A stretch of DNA of 48,169 nt from Alistipes sp. (GTDB lineage: Bacteria; Bacteroidota; Bacteroidia; Bacteroidales; Rikenellaceae): positions 1 to 48,169 of the forward strand of contig JAGBTP010000031.1 of NCBI GenBank assembly GCA_017631255.1, given 5' to 3'. The notes beneath the pieces were generated by a model that saw only the letters and a list, made by a program, of their open reading frames with translations, had not been told where the DNA came from and ran no database searches. The first letter of the stretch is position 1. The number at the start of each line of letters is the position of its first letter. Made by a program: the position numbers and the translations under genes. Below are positions 25,051 through 32,713 of this stretch, piece by piece.

Positions 25051-26013
25051 TTACGCAGGGGCGTTTACGGCGCTCTTGTTTGTGGCGTGGGCCACAAGTC
25101 TATTTAGCGATGTGACGAGCGTGTCGTAGTAGCTCTTCGATACGGGGATACGCTTTATGGACTCGTCGTCGAGGCGTATATAGTGCATTCTGCGCTCCTC
25201 CTCCATAACACTTATCTTGTTGATATTCACGATGAAAGAACGATGACAACGCACCATACAGCTACCCTTGAGACTCTCCTCGATGCTGCGCGTGCGGCAG
25301 CGGAGCATATAGGATAGCACCTTGTCGTTGTGCTTGTAATAAACCCTGATGTAGTTGTCCTCCGACTCGAGGTAGTATAGCGACTCGATGTTGAGCGTGA
25401 GGCGCAGCGTGCCGCTATTGTCGTAGAGGTTGACCATCCTCGGCGCAGCCTCCTGCTTCTGCGGCACAATGGCAGCCTTGAGTTCGTGCTCCTTGCTATT
25501 CTCTAAGAGGCGATACTCCTCGCCCAGACGCTGCAACTGATACTGCGCCGCCTCAAGCTCCTCGCACTTAGTCATATAGGCGGCATAGAACGATACTAAC
25601 GCATTGGGTATCACAAGGATAAGCGTAACACACATCAGCGCACGCGTTGCCAACAAAGGCGTCGACAACCCCTCGACGGGGAAGTAGTTGACCGTTATGA
25701 GGGTGTACTCGAGCGAGATAAGGAGGTTCTCACCCATAATCCACCAAATGTAGTTCATCGCCGTAATCTCAATCCTATCGTGCACCGAGTACATAAGCAC
25801 ACGGCTGAGGATTAGCGTCACGATGGCACCGATGTAGAACAGGAGCGTGAAGCCGAACTTTAGGCTATCGTCGACGCTGAACCATACCGCCAGCGAGAAT
25901 GGTTGGTAGACGAGCAGAAAGAGTCCAGAAAATAGGATAATGAAGGCTATCACCACCGATATGTAGCGGCGCGAGACCAGAAATTTGGGTATCTCCCTAT
26001 CGCTGATATACAT
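25051..26013 (-). CDS. Membrane-anchored LytTR DNA-binding regulator
   Basis: The 320-residue protein has about four transmembrane segments in residues 15-150, a predicted coiled coil at ~152-185 (KCEELEAAQYQLQRLGEEYRL), and a LytTR DNA-binding domain at ~205-305. The latter shows the family pattern IESLYYLESEDNYIRVYY...RSIEESL...MVRCHRSFIVNINKI...IPVSKSYYDTL. There is no receiver domain, so it is probably a one-component membrane sensor-regulator. No histidine kinase is adjacent. Target sites are unknown. The promoter upstream is canonical. Confidence 0.88.
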   Translation of the reverse strand: MYISDREIPKFLVSRRYISVVIAFIILFSGLFLLVYQPFSLAVWFSVDDSLKFGFTLLFYIGAIVTLILSRVLMYSVHDRIEITAMNYIWWIMGENLLISLEYTLITVNYFPVEGLSTPLLATRALMCVTLILVIPNALVSFYAAYMTKCEELEAAQYQLQRLGEEYRLLENSKEHELKAAIVPQKQEAAPRMVNLYDNSGTLRLTLNIESLYYLESEDNYIRVYYKHNDKVLSYMLRCRTRSIEESLKGSCMVRCHRSFIVNINKISVMEEERRMHYIRLDDESIKRIPVSKSYYDTLVTSLNRLVAHATNKSAVNAPA

Positions 26014-26035
26014 AATAGTTGCGTTGCTGTGACCA

Positions 26036-26066
26036 CAAAATTACAAAAAACTCTTGGTTCGCCAAA
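26036..26066 (-). promoter_or_regulatory. Canonical promoter of the LytTR gene (TTTG-N19-TAATTTTG)
   Basis: On the minus strand, TTTG at 26066-26063, 19 bases, TAATTTTG at 26043-26036. The ATG is 22 bases further on, giving a leader of only ~15 bases. Confidence 0.78.
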
Positions 26067-26147
26067 TATTTTACCACAAATAGTGCTTTTTCGCCACTAT
26101 ATTTCAATTTTTACCACAAATCGTATGCGCGTATAACACTCAGTGCG

Positions 26148-26155
26148 TATCTTTG
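26148..26155 (+). promoter_or_regulatory. -7 element (TATCTTTG) about 405 bases upstream of fabH
   Basis: Perfect TAnnTTTG, no -33 partner at 19 bases. If used for fabH it would create a ~400-base leader containing degenerate repeats. Confidence 0.45.
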
Positions 26156-26560
26156 CACCGCCTTAAACCAAAATCATCGGCCGACTGCAGATTAGTGCAG
26201 TTCGACGGTGGGGCGTGTAGTGGTCGTGATTGGAAGAATAGACCAATGGCCTCGATGAAAAAAGAGGCGTGGAAACGCGTGAATTTGAGGGGCGAGGTAC
26301 GGCGTGAAATGCGTGGCGAAAATTGCGTAGAGAAGTCAGGAAAAGAGGGCGTGATGTGCAGCGAGGATATACAATCTGAGGTGCGACACAAATCTGCAAG
26401 GCGGCAAGTGTGGCTGAACACAGAGCTGCGGGGCACAAGTCCTACTGAACACAAATCTGCGGGGCGCAAGTCGGCTGAAAATACAGAGCTGGATATGCAG
26501 CGTAGAGAACGGCGTGAAATTGGTATAAGAAAATAATGTTAAACTAACACGATATTTCGA
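26156..26560 (+). other. Long region upstream of fabH without a credible gene
   Basis: The stretch contains a small inverted repeat ACTGCA/TGCAGT near 26181-26198 and degenerate ~30 bp tandem repeats at 26381-26500. A 127-codon open frame starting with TTG at 26153 is repeat-derived and unlike a protein. Purine-rich composition on the plus strand. No RNA gene was recognised. Confidence 0.5.
26381..26500 (+). repeat. Three to four degenerate ~30 bp tandem repeats
   Basis: Units begin near 26381, 26415, 26446 and 26476. The best conserved pair starts TGAACACA(A/G)A(T/G)CTGCGGGG and ends CAAGTC. The core CACA..TCTGCGGGG.GCAA resembles the dnaX-associated repeat at 819-915. Confidence 0.7.
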
Positions 26561-27514
26561 ATGAAAATTATTGGAACAGGAGCGGCGCATCCTAAGTGTG
26601 CTGTGAGCAACCAGATGCTCGAGCAGTTTCTCGAGACCACAGATGAGTGGATCACTGAGCGCACAGGCATCAAGGAGCGTTGCGTGATATCGTCGGAGAA
26701 GCTCGAAGACCTGGCAACCGAGGCGGCCAACAAGGCACTTGAGGATGCTGGTCTCACCGCAGCAGACATCGACTATATCATATGCTCAAATGTTGTAAAC
26801 GAGTATGTTACACCAGCCCTGAGCTGCATCATCCAGGGTAAGCTGGGTGCTACCTGCCCTACGCTCGACATCAACGCAGCGTGCGCAGGCTTCATCTTTG
26901 CCCTCGATATGGCCGAGGATAAGCTCAAGTGCAAGAAGGCCAAGAACATCCTCATCATCTGTGCCGAGGAGCCATCGCGTATGGTGAGCTGGCAGAACCG
27001 CAGCACCTGCGTGCTCTTTGGTGACGGCGCTGGCGCAGCGGTAGTTACCGAGGGTGACGAGCTCAAGGCCATCCGCCTCACAACATCATCACTAACCGAG
27101 GTGCTCTACTACCAGCGCAGCCTCGAGCCTACGCCATATATCACCAAGGAGGAGAACTTCGAGCCCCTCATAATGAAGGGTCGCGAGGTGTTCAAGCACG
27201 CCGTAACCAGTTCGTGCCGCGACATCCGCAAGCTCCTCAGCGAGACAGGCCTTGCAGCCGAGGATATCAAGTACTTCGTGTTGCACCAGGCTAACCGCCG
27301 CATCATCGACTCGATTCGTGGCTTCTTGGGCGTTGACGAGGAGCGTGTGCCACACAATGTGGAGCGCTACGGCAACATCTCATCGGCAGCGCTGCCTGCC
27401 CTCCTCGACGAGCTCAACCGCGCGGGCAAGCTCCAGAAGGGCGACAAGCTCGTGTTCAGCGCCTTCGGTGCTGGCTTCACCACAGGTGGTTGCGTAATCG
27501 AGTGGGCGAAATAG
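26561..27514 (+). CDS. fabH: 3-oxoacyl-ACP synthase III
   Basis: Initiates fatty acid synthesis by condensing an acyl-CoA primer with malonyl-ACP. The 317-residue protein carries the catalytic triad Cys108 (INAACAGF), His242 (FVLHQANRRI) and Asn272 (ERYGNISSAA). It is the first gene of a fabH-fabF-fabG group. The acyl carrier protein gene, often found next to fabF, is not in the 234-base gap that follows. The stop codon neighbourhood contains weak 10 base repeats of AATAGTC. Confidence 0.95.
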   Translation: MKIIGTGAAHPKCAVSNQMLEQFLETTDEWITERTGIKERCVISSEKLEDLATEAANKALEDAGLTAADIDYIICSNVVNEYVTPALSCIIQGKLGATCPTLDINAACAGFIFALDMAEDKLKCKKAKNILIICAEEPSRMVSWQNRSTCVLFGDGAGAAVVTEGDELKAIRLTTSSLTEVLYYQRSLEPTPYITKEENFEPLIMKGREVFKHAVTSSCRDIRKLLSETGLAAEDIKYFVLHQANRRIIDSIRGFLGVDEERVPHNVERYGNISSAALPALLDELNRAGKLQKGDKLVFSAFGAGFTTGGCVIEWAK

Positions 27515-27540
27515 TCAACCAAAATAGTCCAATAGTAGCC
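27509..27540 (+). repeat. Weak ~10 bp repeats of the fabH stop region
   Basis: AAATAGTCAACC, AAAATAGTCC and AATAGTAGCC follow in series. The first contains the TAG stop at 27512-27514. Confidence 0.5.
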
Positions 27541-27748
27541 AAACGGAGTAAAACTTTCGCCCAATAGGACGCACTAAAATGTCGAGGCGAGGAGTTCGCT
27601 TAAGGGGCGAAGAATAGTGCGAAAAAGAGGCCTCAACAATAGGCCACAAAGAGAGGCTGCAAGAGATAGGACAGACAAAAGAGAATAGTTACAAACAAAA
27701 ATATAACGCACGAGCTACGGCACGGCGACAAATTAACAAAAAACAGAA
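27515..27748 (+). other. Purine-rich spacer between fabH and fabF
   Basis: 234 bases without an ORF long enough for acpP and without a TAnnTTTG element. It is probably a transcribed spacer. GAGGCCTCAACAATAGGCC contains a small inverted repeat. Confidence 0.4.
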
Positions 27749-29002
27749 ATGGAAAAGAGAGTAGTTATCACCGGTATTGGTGCTATTACCCCAGTGGGCA
27801 ACCACGCAGAGGATACTTGGAAGAACCTCGTTGAGGGAAACTGTGGTATCGATTTTATCAAAGGATATGAGGAGTTCAACCTTCCTATCAAGGTTGCAGG
27901 TCAGATTAAGAATTTCGACAAGTCGGAGTACGAGCTCAACGCAGGCCTCGCACGCCGTAGCGATAAGTTCTGCCTCTACGCTATGGCAGCAGCGTCGGAC
28001 GCGATGAAGGATTCGGGTCTGGTGAGCGGCGAGAACATCGAGCCTGAGCGCCTCGGCGTATATATCGGTTCGGGTATCGGCGGTATGGATACATTCGTTG
28101 ACCAGACACGCGTACTCTTGGAGGAGGGCGTAGGCCGCATCTCGCCATTCTTCGTGCCTATGATGATCTCGAACATCGCATCGGGTAATGTGGCTATCTC
28201 GCACAACGCTCAGGGCGTATGCTTGCCCGTTGTAACTGCTTGTGCTACTGGTACTCACGCCGCAGGTGAGGCCTTCCGTGCCATCAAGCACGGCTATGCC
28301 GATGCCATCATCTGTGGTGGTGCCGAGGCTTCGGTGCACCCACTTGCCATCGCAGGCTTCGCAAACAGCAAGGCACTCTCACGCTCGGAGGATCCTAAGG
28401 CAGCATCGCTTCCATTCTCAGCTGACCGCCACGGCTTCGTTATCGCTGAGGGTGCTGGTATGATGATCTTCGAGTCGCTCGACAACGCTCTCAAGCGTGG
28501 CGCTAAGATCTACGCTGAGGTTGTGGGCTATGGCAACAGCTGCGACGCTCACCACTTCACCGCACCACGCCCAGACGGCCTCCCAGCGTCACGCGCTATC
28601 AAGCAGGCACTCGACGAGGCACAGTTCGACGCAGAGAAGGATCTCCTCTACATCAATGCACACGGCACCGGCACACCACTCAACGATGCTGCTGAGACCA
28701 AGGCCATCAAGCTCGCTATGGGCGAGGAGAACGCTAAGAAGGCGATGATCACCTCAACGAAGTCAATCACCGGCCATATGCTCGGTGCTACGGGTGCTGT
28801 TGAGCTCATCGCATCGGCATTGTCACTCTACCACGGTGTGGTAACACCTACCATCGGTCTTACAAATCAGGACCCTGAGTGCGACCTCGACTACACACCT
28901 CTCAAGGCGCGCGAGGCGGAGCTCACCGTTGCAATTTCAAACTCACTCGGCTTTGGTGGCCACAATGCCTGCGTAGCATTGCGTAAGTGGGAGAATAAGT
29001 AG
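27749..29002 (+). CDS. fabF: 3-oxoacyl-ACP synthase II
   Basis: Elongating condensing enzyme. The 417-residue protein has the nucleophile Cys165 in VVTACATGTHAAGEAF, and the two histidine motifs NAHGTGTPLND and KSITGHMLGATG. The N-terminus MEKRVVITGIGAITPVG is the family start. It is followed after 27 bases by fabG. Confidence 0.97.
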   Translation: MEKRVVITGIGAITPVGNHAEDTWKNLVEGNCGIDFIKGYEEFNLPIKVAGQIKNFDKSEYELNAGLARRSDKFCLYAMAAASDAMKDSGLVSGENIEPERLGVYIGSGIGGMDTFVDQTRVLLEEGVGRISPFFVPMMISNIASGNVAISHNAQGVCLPVVTACATGTHAAGEAFRAIKHGYADAIICGGAEASVHPLAIAGFANSKALSRSEDPKAASLPFSADRHGFVIAEGAGMMIFESLDNALKRGAKIYAEVVGYGNSCDAHHFTAPRPDGLPASRAIKQALDEAQFDAEKDLLYINAHGTGTPLNDAAETKAIKLAMGEENAKKAMITSTKSITGHMLGATGAVELIASALSLYHGVVTPTIGLTNQDPECDLDYTPLKAREAELTVAISNSLGFGGHNACVALRKWENK

Positions 29003-29029
29003 TCTAACAAACTAAGAAACAGAGATATT

Positions 29030-29776
29030 ATGAAACTTCTGGAAGGTAAGGTAGCACTCGTAACGGGTGCTGGTCGTGGCATCGGCAAGGCTATCGCATT
29101 GCGCTTTGCACAGGAGGGTGCCAATGTTGCATTCACCGACTTGGCAGTCAACGAGGCTGTCGAGGAGACCATTAAGGAGATTGAGGCCCTCGGCGTCAAG
29201 GTTAAGGCTTATGCCTCTAACGCCGCCGATTTCGAGGAGAGCCACGCTGTTGTTAAGCAGATTGTCGAGGACTTCGGTCGCATCGATGTGCTTGTTAACA
29301 ACGCAGGCATCACCAAGGATGGCCTTATGATGCGTATGTCTGAGGCGCAGTGGGATGCGGTTATCAATGTCAACCTCAAGTCGGCATTCAACTTCATCCA
29401 CGCCGTAACGCCTGTTATGGCTAAGCAGCGCAGCGGCTCGATCATCAATATGTCGTCGGTGGTGGGCGTTAGCGGCAACGCTGGCCAGTGCAACTACTCA
29501 GCATCGAAGGCAGGTATGATTGGCCTTGCAAAGTCTATCGCTAAGGAGATGGGTCCTCGTGGCATCCGTGCAAACTGCATCGCCCCAGGCTTCATCATCA
29601 CCGATATGACCAACCAGCTCTCGCAGGAGGTTAAGGATCAGTGGGCTGCACAGATTCCATTGCGTCGTGGCGGCACCCCTGAGGATGTTGCTAATGTGGC
29701 ATTGTTCCTCGCTTCTGACCTCTCATCCTATGTCAGCGGTCAGGTTCTCCACTGCTGTGGCGCTATGAACTGCTAA
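29030..29776 (+). CDS. fabG: 3-oxoacyl-ACP reductase
   Basis: NADPH-dependent short-chain dehydrogenase reducing 3-oxoacyl-ACP. The 248-residue protein has the TGAGRGIG cofactor motif (12-19), NNAG, and the Ser-Tyr-Lys active site with YSASK (Tyr156, Lys160). Its place after fabF supports FabG over other SDRs. It ends 19 bases before a strong intrinsic terminator. Confidence 0.95.
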   Translation: MKLLEGKVALVTGAGRGIGKAIALRFAQEGANVAFTDLAVNEAVEETIKEIEALGVKVKAYASNAADFEESHAVVKQIVEDFGRIDVLVNNAGITKDGLMMRMSEAQWDAVINVNLKSAFNFIHAVTPVMAKQRSGSIINMSSVVGVSGNAGQCNYSASKAGMIGLAKSIAKEMGPRGIRANCIAPGFIITDMTNQLSQEVKDQWAAQIPLRRGGTPEDVANVALFLASDLSSYVSGQVLHCCGAMNC

Positions 29777-29795
29777 TCATCGGGTTATGCAAACG

Positions 29796-29830
29796 AAAAG
29801 GGCTGTCCGCTTAAGGACAGCCCTTTTTTT
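29796..29830 (+). terminator. Intrinsic terminator after fabG
   Basis: A 13 bp perfect stem AAAAGGGCTGTCC/GGACAGCCCTTTT with a GCTTAA loop and a T run. On the minus strand it also ends in TTTT, so it could once have terminated the kinase gene from the other side. Confidence 0.95.
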
Positions 29831-29842
29831 GTGGTATGTATC

Positions 29843-29864
29843 GCCTTACTTTGCGAGTATCCCC
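29843..29864. repeat. Left 22 bp direct repeat: remnant of the kinase 3' end
   Basis: It matches 32680-32701 at 21 of 22 bases. Read on the minus strand it encodes GILAK and TAA, against GILAQ and TAA in the intact kinase gene. Confidence 0.85.
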
Positions 29865-29921
29865 TCAGTGGCTATAATATATTTGGTTTTATGTGCCTCA
29901 AACGCCTATTTCGCTACATTA

Positions 29922-29938
29922 GGTTCTGTATAGGTTCA
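29922..29938. repeat. Left inner 17 bp direct repeat of the R-M module
   Basis: GGTTCTGTATAGGTTCA matches GGTTCAGCATAGGTTCA at 32535-32551 at 15 of 17 bases. The pair brackets the three R-M genes and their promoter. Confidence 0.75.
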
Positions 29939-29977
29939 CACTTTTGTCGCATTTTATCGCAATGGGCGGATAGGTAC

Positions 29978-30982
29978 TTACTCCTTGATAAGAACATGTA
30001 AATATTCCGTTGTAGTATCTGCCAAATGGTTGCGATTTTCTGCTTTATCCGCTCTAAATCGAGAGTATTCTTTCTGAAATACTTGGTATCTACCATATTT
30101 ACTCATAATTTGTCGAATGGTGTCAATAGACATCAAGCCTTCATTATTGTATGATAATACGATATACTTAAATTTCGCATCGGCAATCAGTCTCTCGAAA
30201 GAATCTCTTACAACAGATTTACTGCAATAGTCCGACTTGTTATACTCTCTTAATCCAGTCCTACCCTTTGGCTCAAACACTTTGTATTCGGCAATTGTAT
30301 TTAAGAGATGATAATTTGCTCCGTACTGTCTAGCGTTATAAGGTGGATCGAGATACAAAATGTCGCCACTAATACTCTTTATAAGTATATTCGCATCTTC
30401 TCGGTACACTTGATGATTATGACTATTTAATTGATAAGTTGCAGGTGCAATTACTATCGGCTTCTGTGCAGACTTTTTCAAGCTTTTCAGAAACGCCCCA
30501 TATACCGATGCTGTATTAGCGTGTTTATCTGCACTCTCTATTAAACTACAAAGGAGGAAATAGTACAAATCATCTGATATCTCTCCATTGTTCTTCCACT
30601 CTTCGATAGCTACTCTTGCAGCATCAATCTTCTTTCCATTCTCATCCGAGAAATATTGACGATTATTGCCTCCTCCTAGGCAATACTGAGAATATATAAA
30701 CCCATTTTCAACACCATCTAATTGATTGAGTCTTACGATATACTCATCTTTGCCCTCTATTTCTAAATGATTGCCAATATAGTTGCGATTGAGAATATAG
30801 CTATAATACTCCCAATCATTAGATATCACTTGGCTAACCTGCGTCTTAAAATGGCGACCAACTATGCCGGTACCAGCAAATAAATCGCAAAATACAAGAT
30901 GCGACATATCTTCGCCAACAACGCTTTTTATCGTGTGGTCTATAAAATCAAGCAGTGAGTATTTAGAACCAATATAGTTCAT
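29978..30982 (-). CDS. Type II adenine-N6 DNA methyltransferase, D12 class
   Basis: The 334-residue protein has the alpha-class order of motifs: MNYIGSKYSLLDFI at the N-terminus, the SAM-binding motif CDLFAGTG (32-39), a ~170-residue target-recognition part, then the catalytic motif YLDPPYNARQYG with DPPY at 212-215. It probably protects one strand of the recognition site of the nuclease encoded just upstream. The coding sequence is AT-rich compared with the neighbouring host genes, a sign of transfer. It is the last gene of the operon, 6 bases after the nuclease gene. Confidence 0.9.
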   Translation of the reverse strand: MNYIGSKYSLLDFIDHTIKSVVGEDMSHLVFCDLFAGTGIVGRHFKTQVSQVISNDWEYYSYILNRNYIGNHLEIEGKDEYIVRLNQLDGVENGFIYSQYCLGGGNNRQYFSDENGKKIDAARVAIEEWKNNGEISDDLYYFLLCSLIESADKHANTASVYGAFLKSLKKSAQKPIVIAPATYQLNSHNHQVYREDANILIKSISGDILYLDPPYNARQYGANYHLLNTIAEYKVFEPKGRTGLREYNKSDYCSKSVVRDSFERLIADAKFKYIVLSYNNEGLMSIDTIRQIMSKYGRYQVFQKEYSRFRADKAENRNHLADTTTEYLHVLIKE

Positions 30983-30988
30983 ACAAAC

Positions 30989-31669
30989 CTATTCTTGCGG
31001 ATATAACTTTTGCATTATATATTCAGCAGTATGCTCCGATGCTTCTTTTGACACTCTTGCAACACAACTTTTTCTATATGCGACTGGATCATATTGATAA
31101 CAGCCTACACAACCCAACGCGTCAGTGTAATTATCATCTCCTTCGTAAAACGGATATGGATTGCCTTTAATATTTTGAGCATTCCATCTTTTATTTGTCA
31201 ATTTGCACTCCTTACAGATCTGACGCTTTACATCGTTGGCAGCTTTACATAGTGGCTGAAAATCCTCTAACAATTGTGTTGCAGGATTAGAAACACGCCA
31301 ATCCTCTTTTCTGCCATCTTTGTGGTCAATTTCGATTTTTGTGTTCTCCGAAAAACCTCGAACACCAAGCATTACACAGCGCTCGCTTTTATAGTAGTCT
31401 CTAATATCCTGACGAATATTCTGATTAAAGGTTTCTCCTTTCCTTAAACCAGCTAATCTTACCGCATCAATCGAGTTGCCCTTGGTTATAGATTTATCGA
31501 ACTCAACAATATATTTCTTAGCCAAAGTCGAACTAGCACGGCACCAACTACCACCATTACCTAACTGCAAATCTGCATATTCTCCAACAAATTCTGTTGC
31601 ATACACCCATCGGCTCTCACCATTTTCGTTTGGGTTGGCTAGTTTGATAAATAATTCGGGCTTCGTCAT
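30989..31669 (-). CDS. HNH-type restriction endonuclease (predicted)
   Basis: The 226-residue protein has a beta-beta-alpha-metal core: KIEIDHKDGR (Asp115-His116), FQPLCKAANDVK (137-148), with zinc cysteine pairs CKEC (152-155) and CVGC (187-190). This is the arrangement in several type II HNH restriction enzymes. Its place between two methyltransferase genes of different classes supports a restriction role, and two methyltransferases suggest an asymmetric recognition site. The specificity cannot be read. It starts 3 bases after the stop of the upstream methyltransferase gene. A homing or other HNH nuclease is the alternative. Confidence 0.8.
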   Translation of the reverse strand: MTKPELFIKLANPNENGESRWVYATEFVGEYADLQLGNGGSWCRASSTLAKKYIVEFDKSITKGNSIDAVRLAGLRKGETFNQNIRQDIRDYYKSERCVMLGVRGFSENTKIEIDHKDGRKEDWRVSNPATQLLEDFQPLCKAANDVKRQICKECKLTNKRWNAQNIKGNPYPFYEGDDNYTDALGCVGCYQYDPVAYRKSCVARVSKEASEHTAEYIMQKLYPQE

Positions 31670-31672
31670 ATA

Positions 31673-32443
31673 TTAAAGTTTTTTGAATACAAATATATAC
31701 TCATGCTTAAACAAGAAATAATCACTTTTTAGTGCTCTATATTTCCAAATATCTTGTGCGCCAAGTTTTCCACGGTTACCTTCGATGTTCTTCACAATTA
31801 CTCCTTTCATCTTCACTTTGAGAGTTTGTCGAACAGCATTCATTATCATAAATGCCAAAGGAACAACTTCGCTTTTCTTATAAATATCCCCAGCAACTAT
31901 TGCAAAATAACCATTCTTTTTCAGATACTGAAAGCCTGTTGAAATGGCACTAGTCAATTTCTCTATGAACAAATCAACATCTGGTATATTTGATAAATCC
32001 CTTTTGTCATTAGTAAATTTTACAATATCCAAATATGGTGGATGTGCAATCATAAAATCTACATGTTCCTTATTTTGCTGTATCAACCAGCCCCCAATAC
32101 TCTTCGAAAATTCTGCTGAATTAGTGACATCTACATTTTTGATTGCATAGTTAATGGTTGTGCAATCTTGCATCTTCTCATTAACATACTCAATAATCTG
32201 TTCATTGATATCAAATCCGATGTAATCTCTTTGCAAACTCTCACATTCGAATAGGGTTGTTCCACTACCCGAAAAAAGTTCTAAAACTGTTTCGTCAGTA
32301 CTTGTGTATCTTCTAATAAGTTGATTGGGTATTTGAGGCACAAAATTGCCGTGATAAACATTCTTATGCTTACCGCCTTTTGCCCTCTCAGGAATAATCC
32401 ACAAACTATCTACATTAATATCAGATTGCTTCCAGTCTTCCAT
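31673..32443 (-). CDS. DNA methyltransferase with HPPY motif IV (N4-C or N6-A)
   Basis: With the ATG at 32443 the protein has 256 residues. A motif X-like segment (SLWIIPERAKGGKHKNVYHG) precedes the SAM-binding motif ETVLELFSGSGTT (57-63 for FSGSGTT). The catalytic motif is IAHPPYLDI (134-137), a less common form of (D/N/S)PP(Y/F/W). The order X-I-IV followed by a C-terminal target region resembles the gamma-like arrangement. The open frame continues upstream to 32524, but the canonical promoter lies inside that extension. The start is therefore 32443, or 32461 as a leaderless start. It is the first gene of the R-M operon and is AT-rich. Confidence 0.85.
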   Translation of the reverse strand: MEDWKQSDINVDSLWIIPERAKGGKHKNVYHGNFVPQIPNQLIRRYTSTDETVLELFSGSGTTLFECESLQRDYIGFDINEQIIEYVNEKMQDCTTINYAIKNVDVTNSAEFSKSIGGWLIQQNKEHVDFMIAHPPYLDIVKFTNDKRDLSNIPDVDLFIEKLTSAISTGFQYLKKNGYFAIVAGDIYKKSEVVPLAFMIMNAVRQTLKVKMKGVIVKNIEGNRGKLGAQDIWKYRALKSDYFLFKHEYIFVFKKL

Positions 32444-32469
32444 ATTGATTTCAGTCCCCATATTCCGCA

Positions 32470-32500
32470 CAAATTTATAAAAAATATAGCAACTTACAAA
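32470..32500 (-). promoter_or_regulatory. Canonical promoter of the R-M operon (TTTG-N19-TAAATTTG)
   Basis: On the minus strand, TTTG at 32500-32497, 19 bases, TAAATTTG at 32477-32470. Transcription would start near 32463. This leaves about 20 bases to the ATG at 32443 and almost none to the ATG at 32461. Confidence 0.82.
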
Positions 32501-32534
32501 ACATACAAATTTTGGTTCACGCAATTTTTCTTTT

Positions 32535-32551
32535 GGTTCAGCATAGGTTCA
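32535..32551. repeat. Right inner 17 bp direct repeat of the R-M module
   Basis: GGTTCAGCATAGGTTCA, partner of 29922-29938, located just upstream of the R-M promoter. Confidence 0.75.
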
Positions 32552-32624
32552 ACAAATGTTGCGGAGGGGTTTGATTTTGCCTAATTCCGCCACAGACCAT
32601 CGCCAAACCAAGCGTATTTATACG

Positions 32625-32659
32625 AAAAAAGGACGGAAATCGTTGTGATTTCCGTCCTT
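32625..32659 (-). terminator. Intrinsic terminator of the kinase gene
   Basis: A 13 bp perfect stem AAGGACGGAAATC/GATTTCCGTCCTT with a 5 base loop. On the minus strand it is followed by a TTTTTT run (32630-32625). Confidence 0.9.
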
Positions 32660-32660
32660 C

Positions 32661-32713
32661 GTACCCCCTTACAATCTCAGCCTTACTGTGCGAGTATCCC
32701 CCTTACAATCTCA
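32661..32713. repeat. Local duplication at the kinase stop codon
   Basis: GTACCCCCTTACAATCTCA (32661-32679) and GTATCCCCCTTACAATCTCA (32694-32713) differ by one inserted base. The second copy is coding (the last codons of the kinase) and the first is downstream of its stop. Confidence 0.9.
32680..32701. repeat. Right 22 bp direct repeat (kinase 3' end)
   Basis: The last codons and TAA of the intact kinase gene; partner of 29843-29864, 2837 bases away. Confidence 0.85.

Noticed and set aside
26153-26536. 127-codon open frame upstream of fabH
   Set aside because: It begins with TTG, is made of the degenerate repeats, has a composition of scattered charged residues and no domain pattern.
29865-29977. 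Small gene or tRNA fragment at the left border of the R-M module
   Set aside because: No cloverleaf and no coding frame of note was found; only the kinase-end remnant and the 17 base repeat are recognisable.
32444-32524. N-terminal extension of the HPPY methyltransferase
   Set aside because: The extension contains the canonical TTTG-N19-TAAATTTG promoter and codes for a cysteine/phenylalanine-rich stretch unlike the family, so translation starts downstream.
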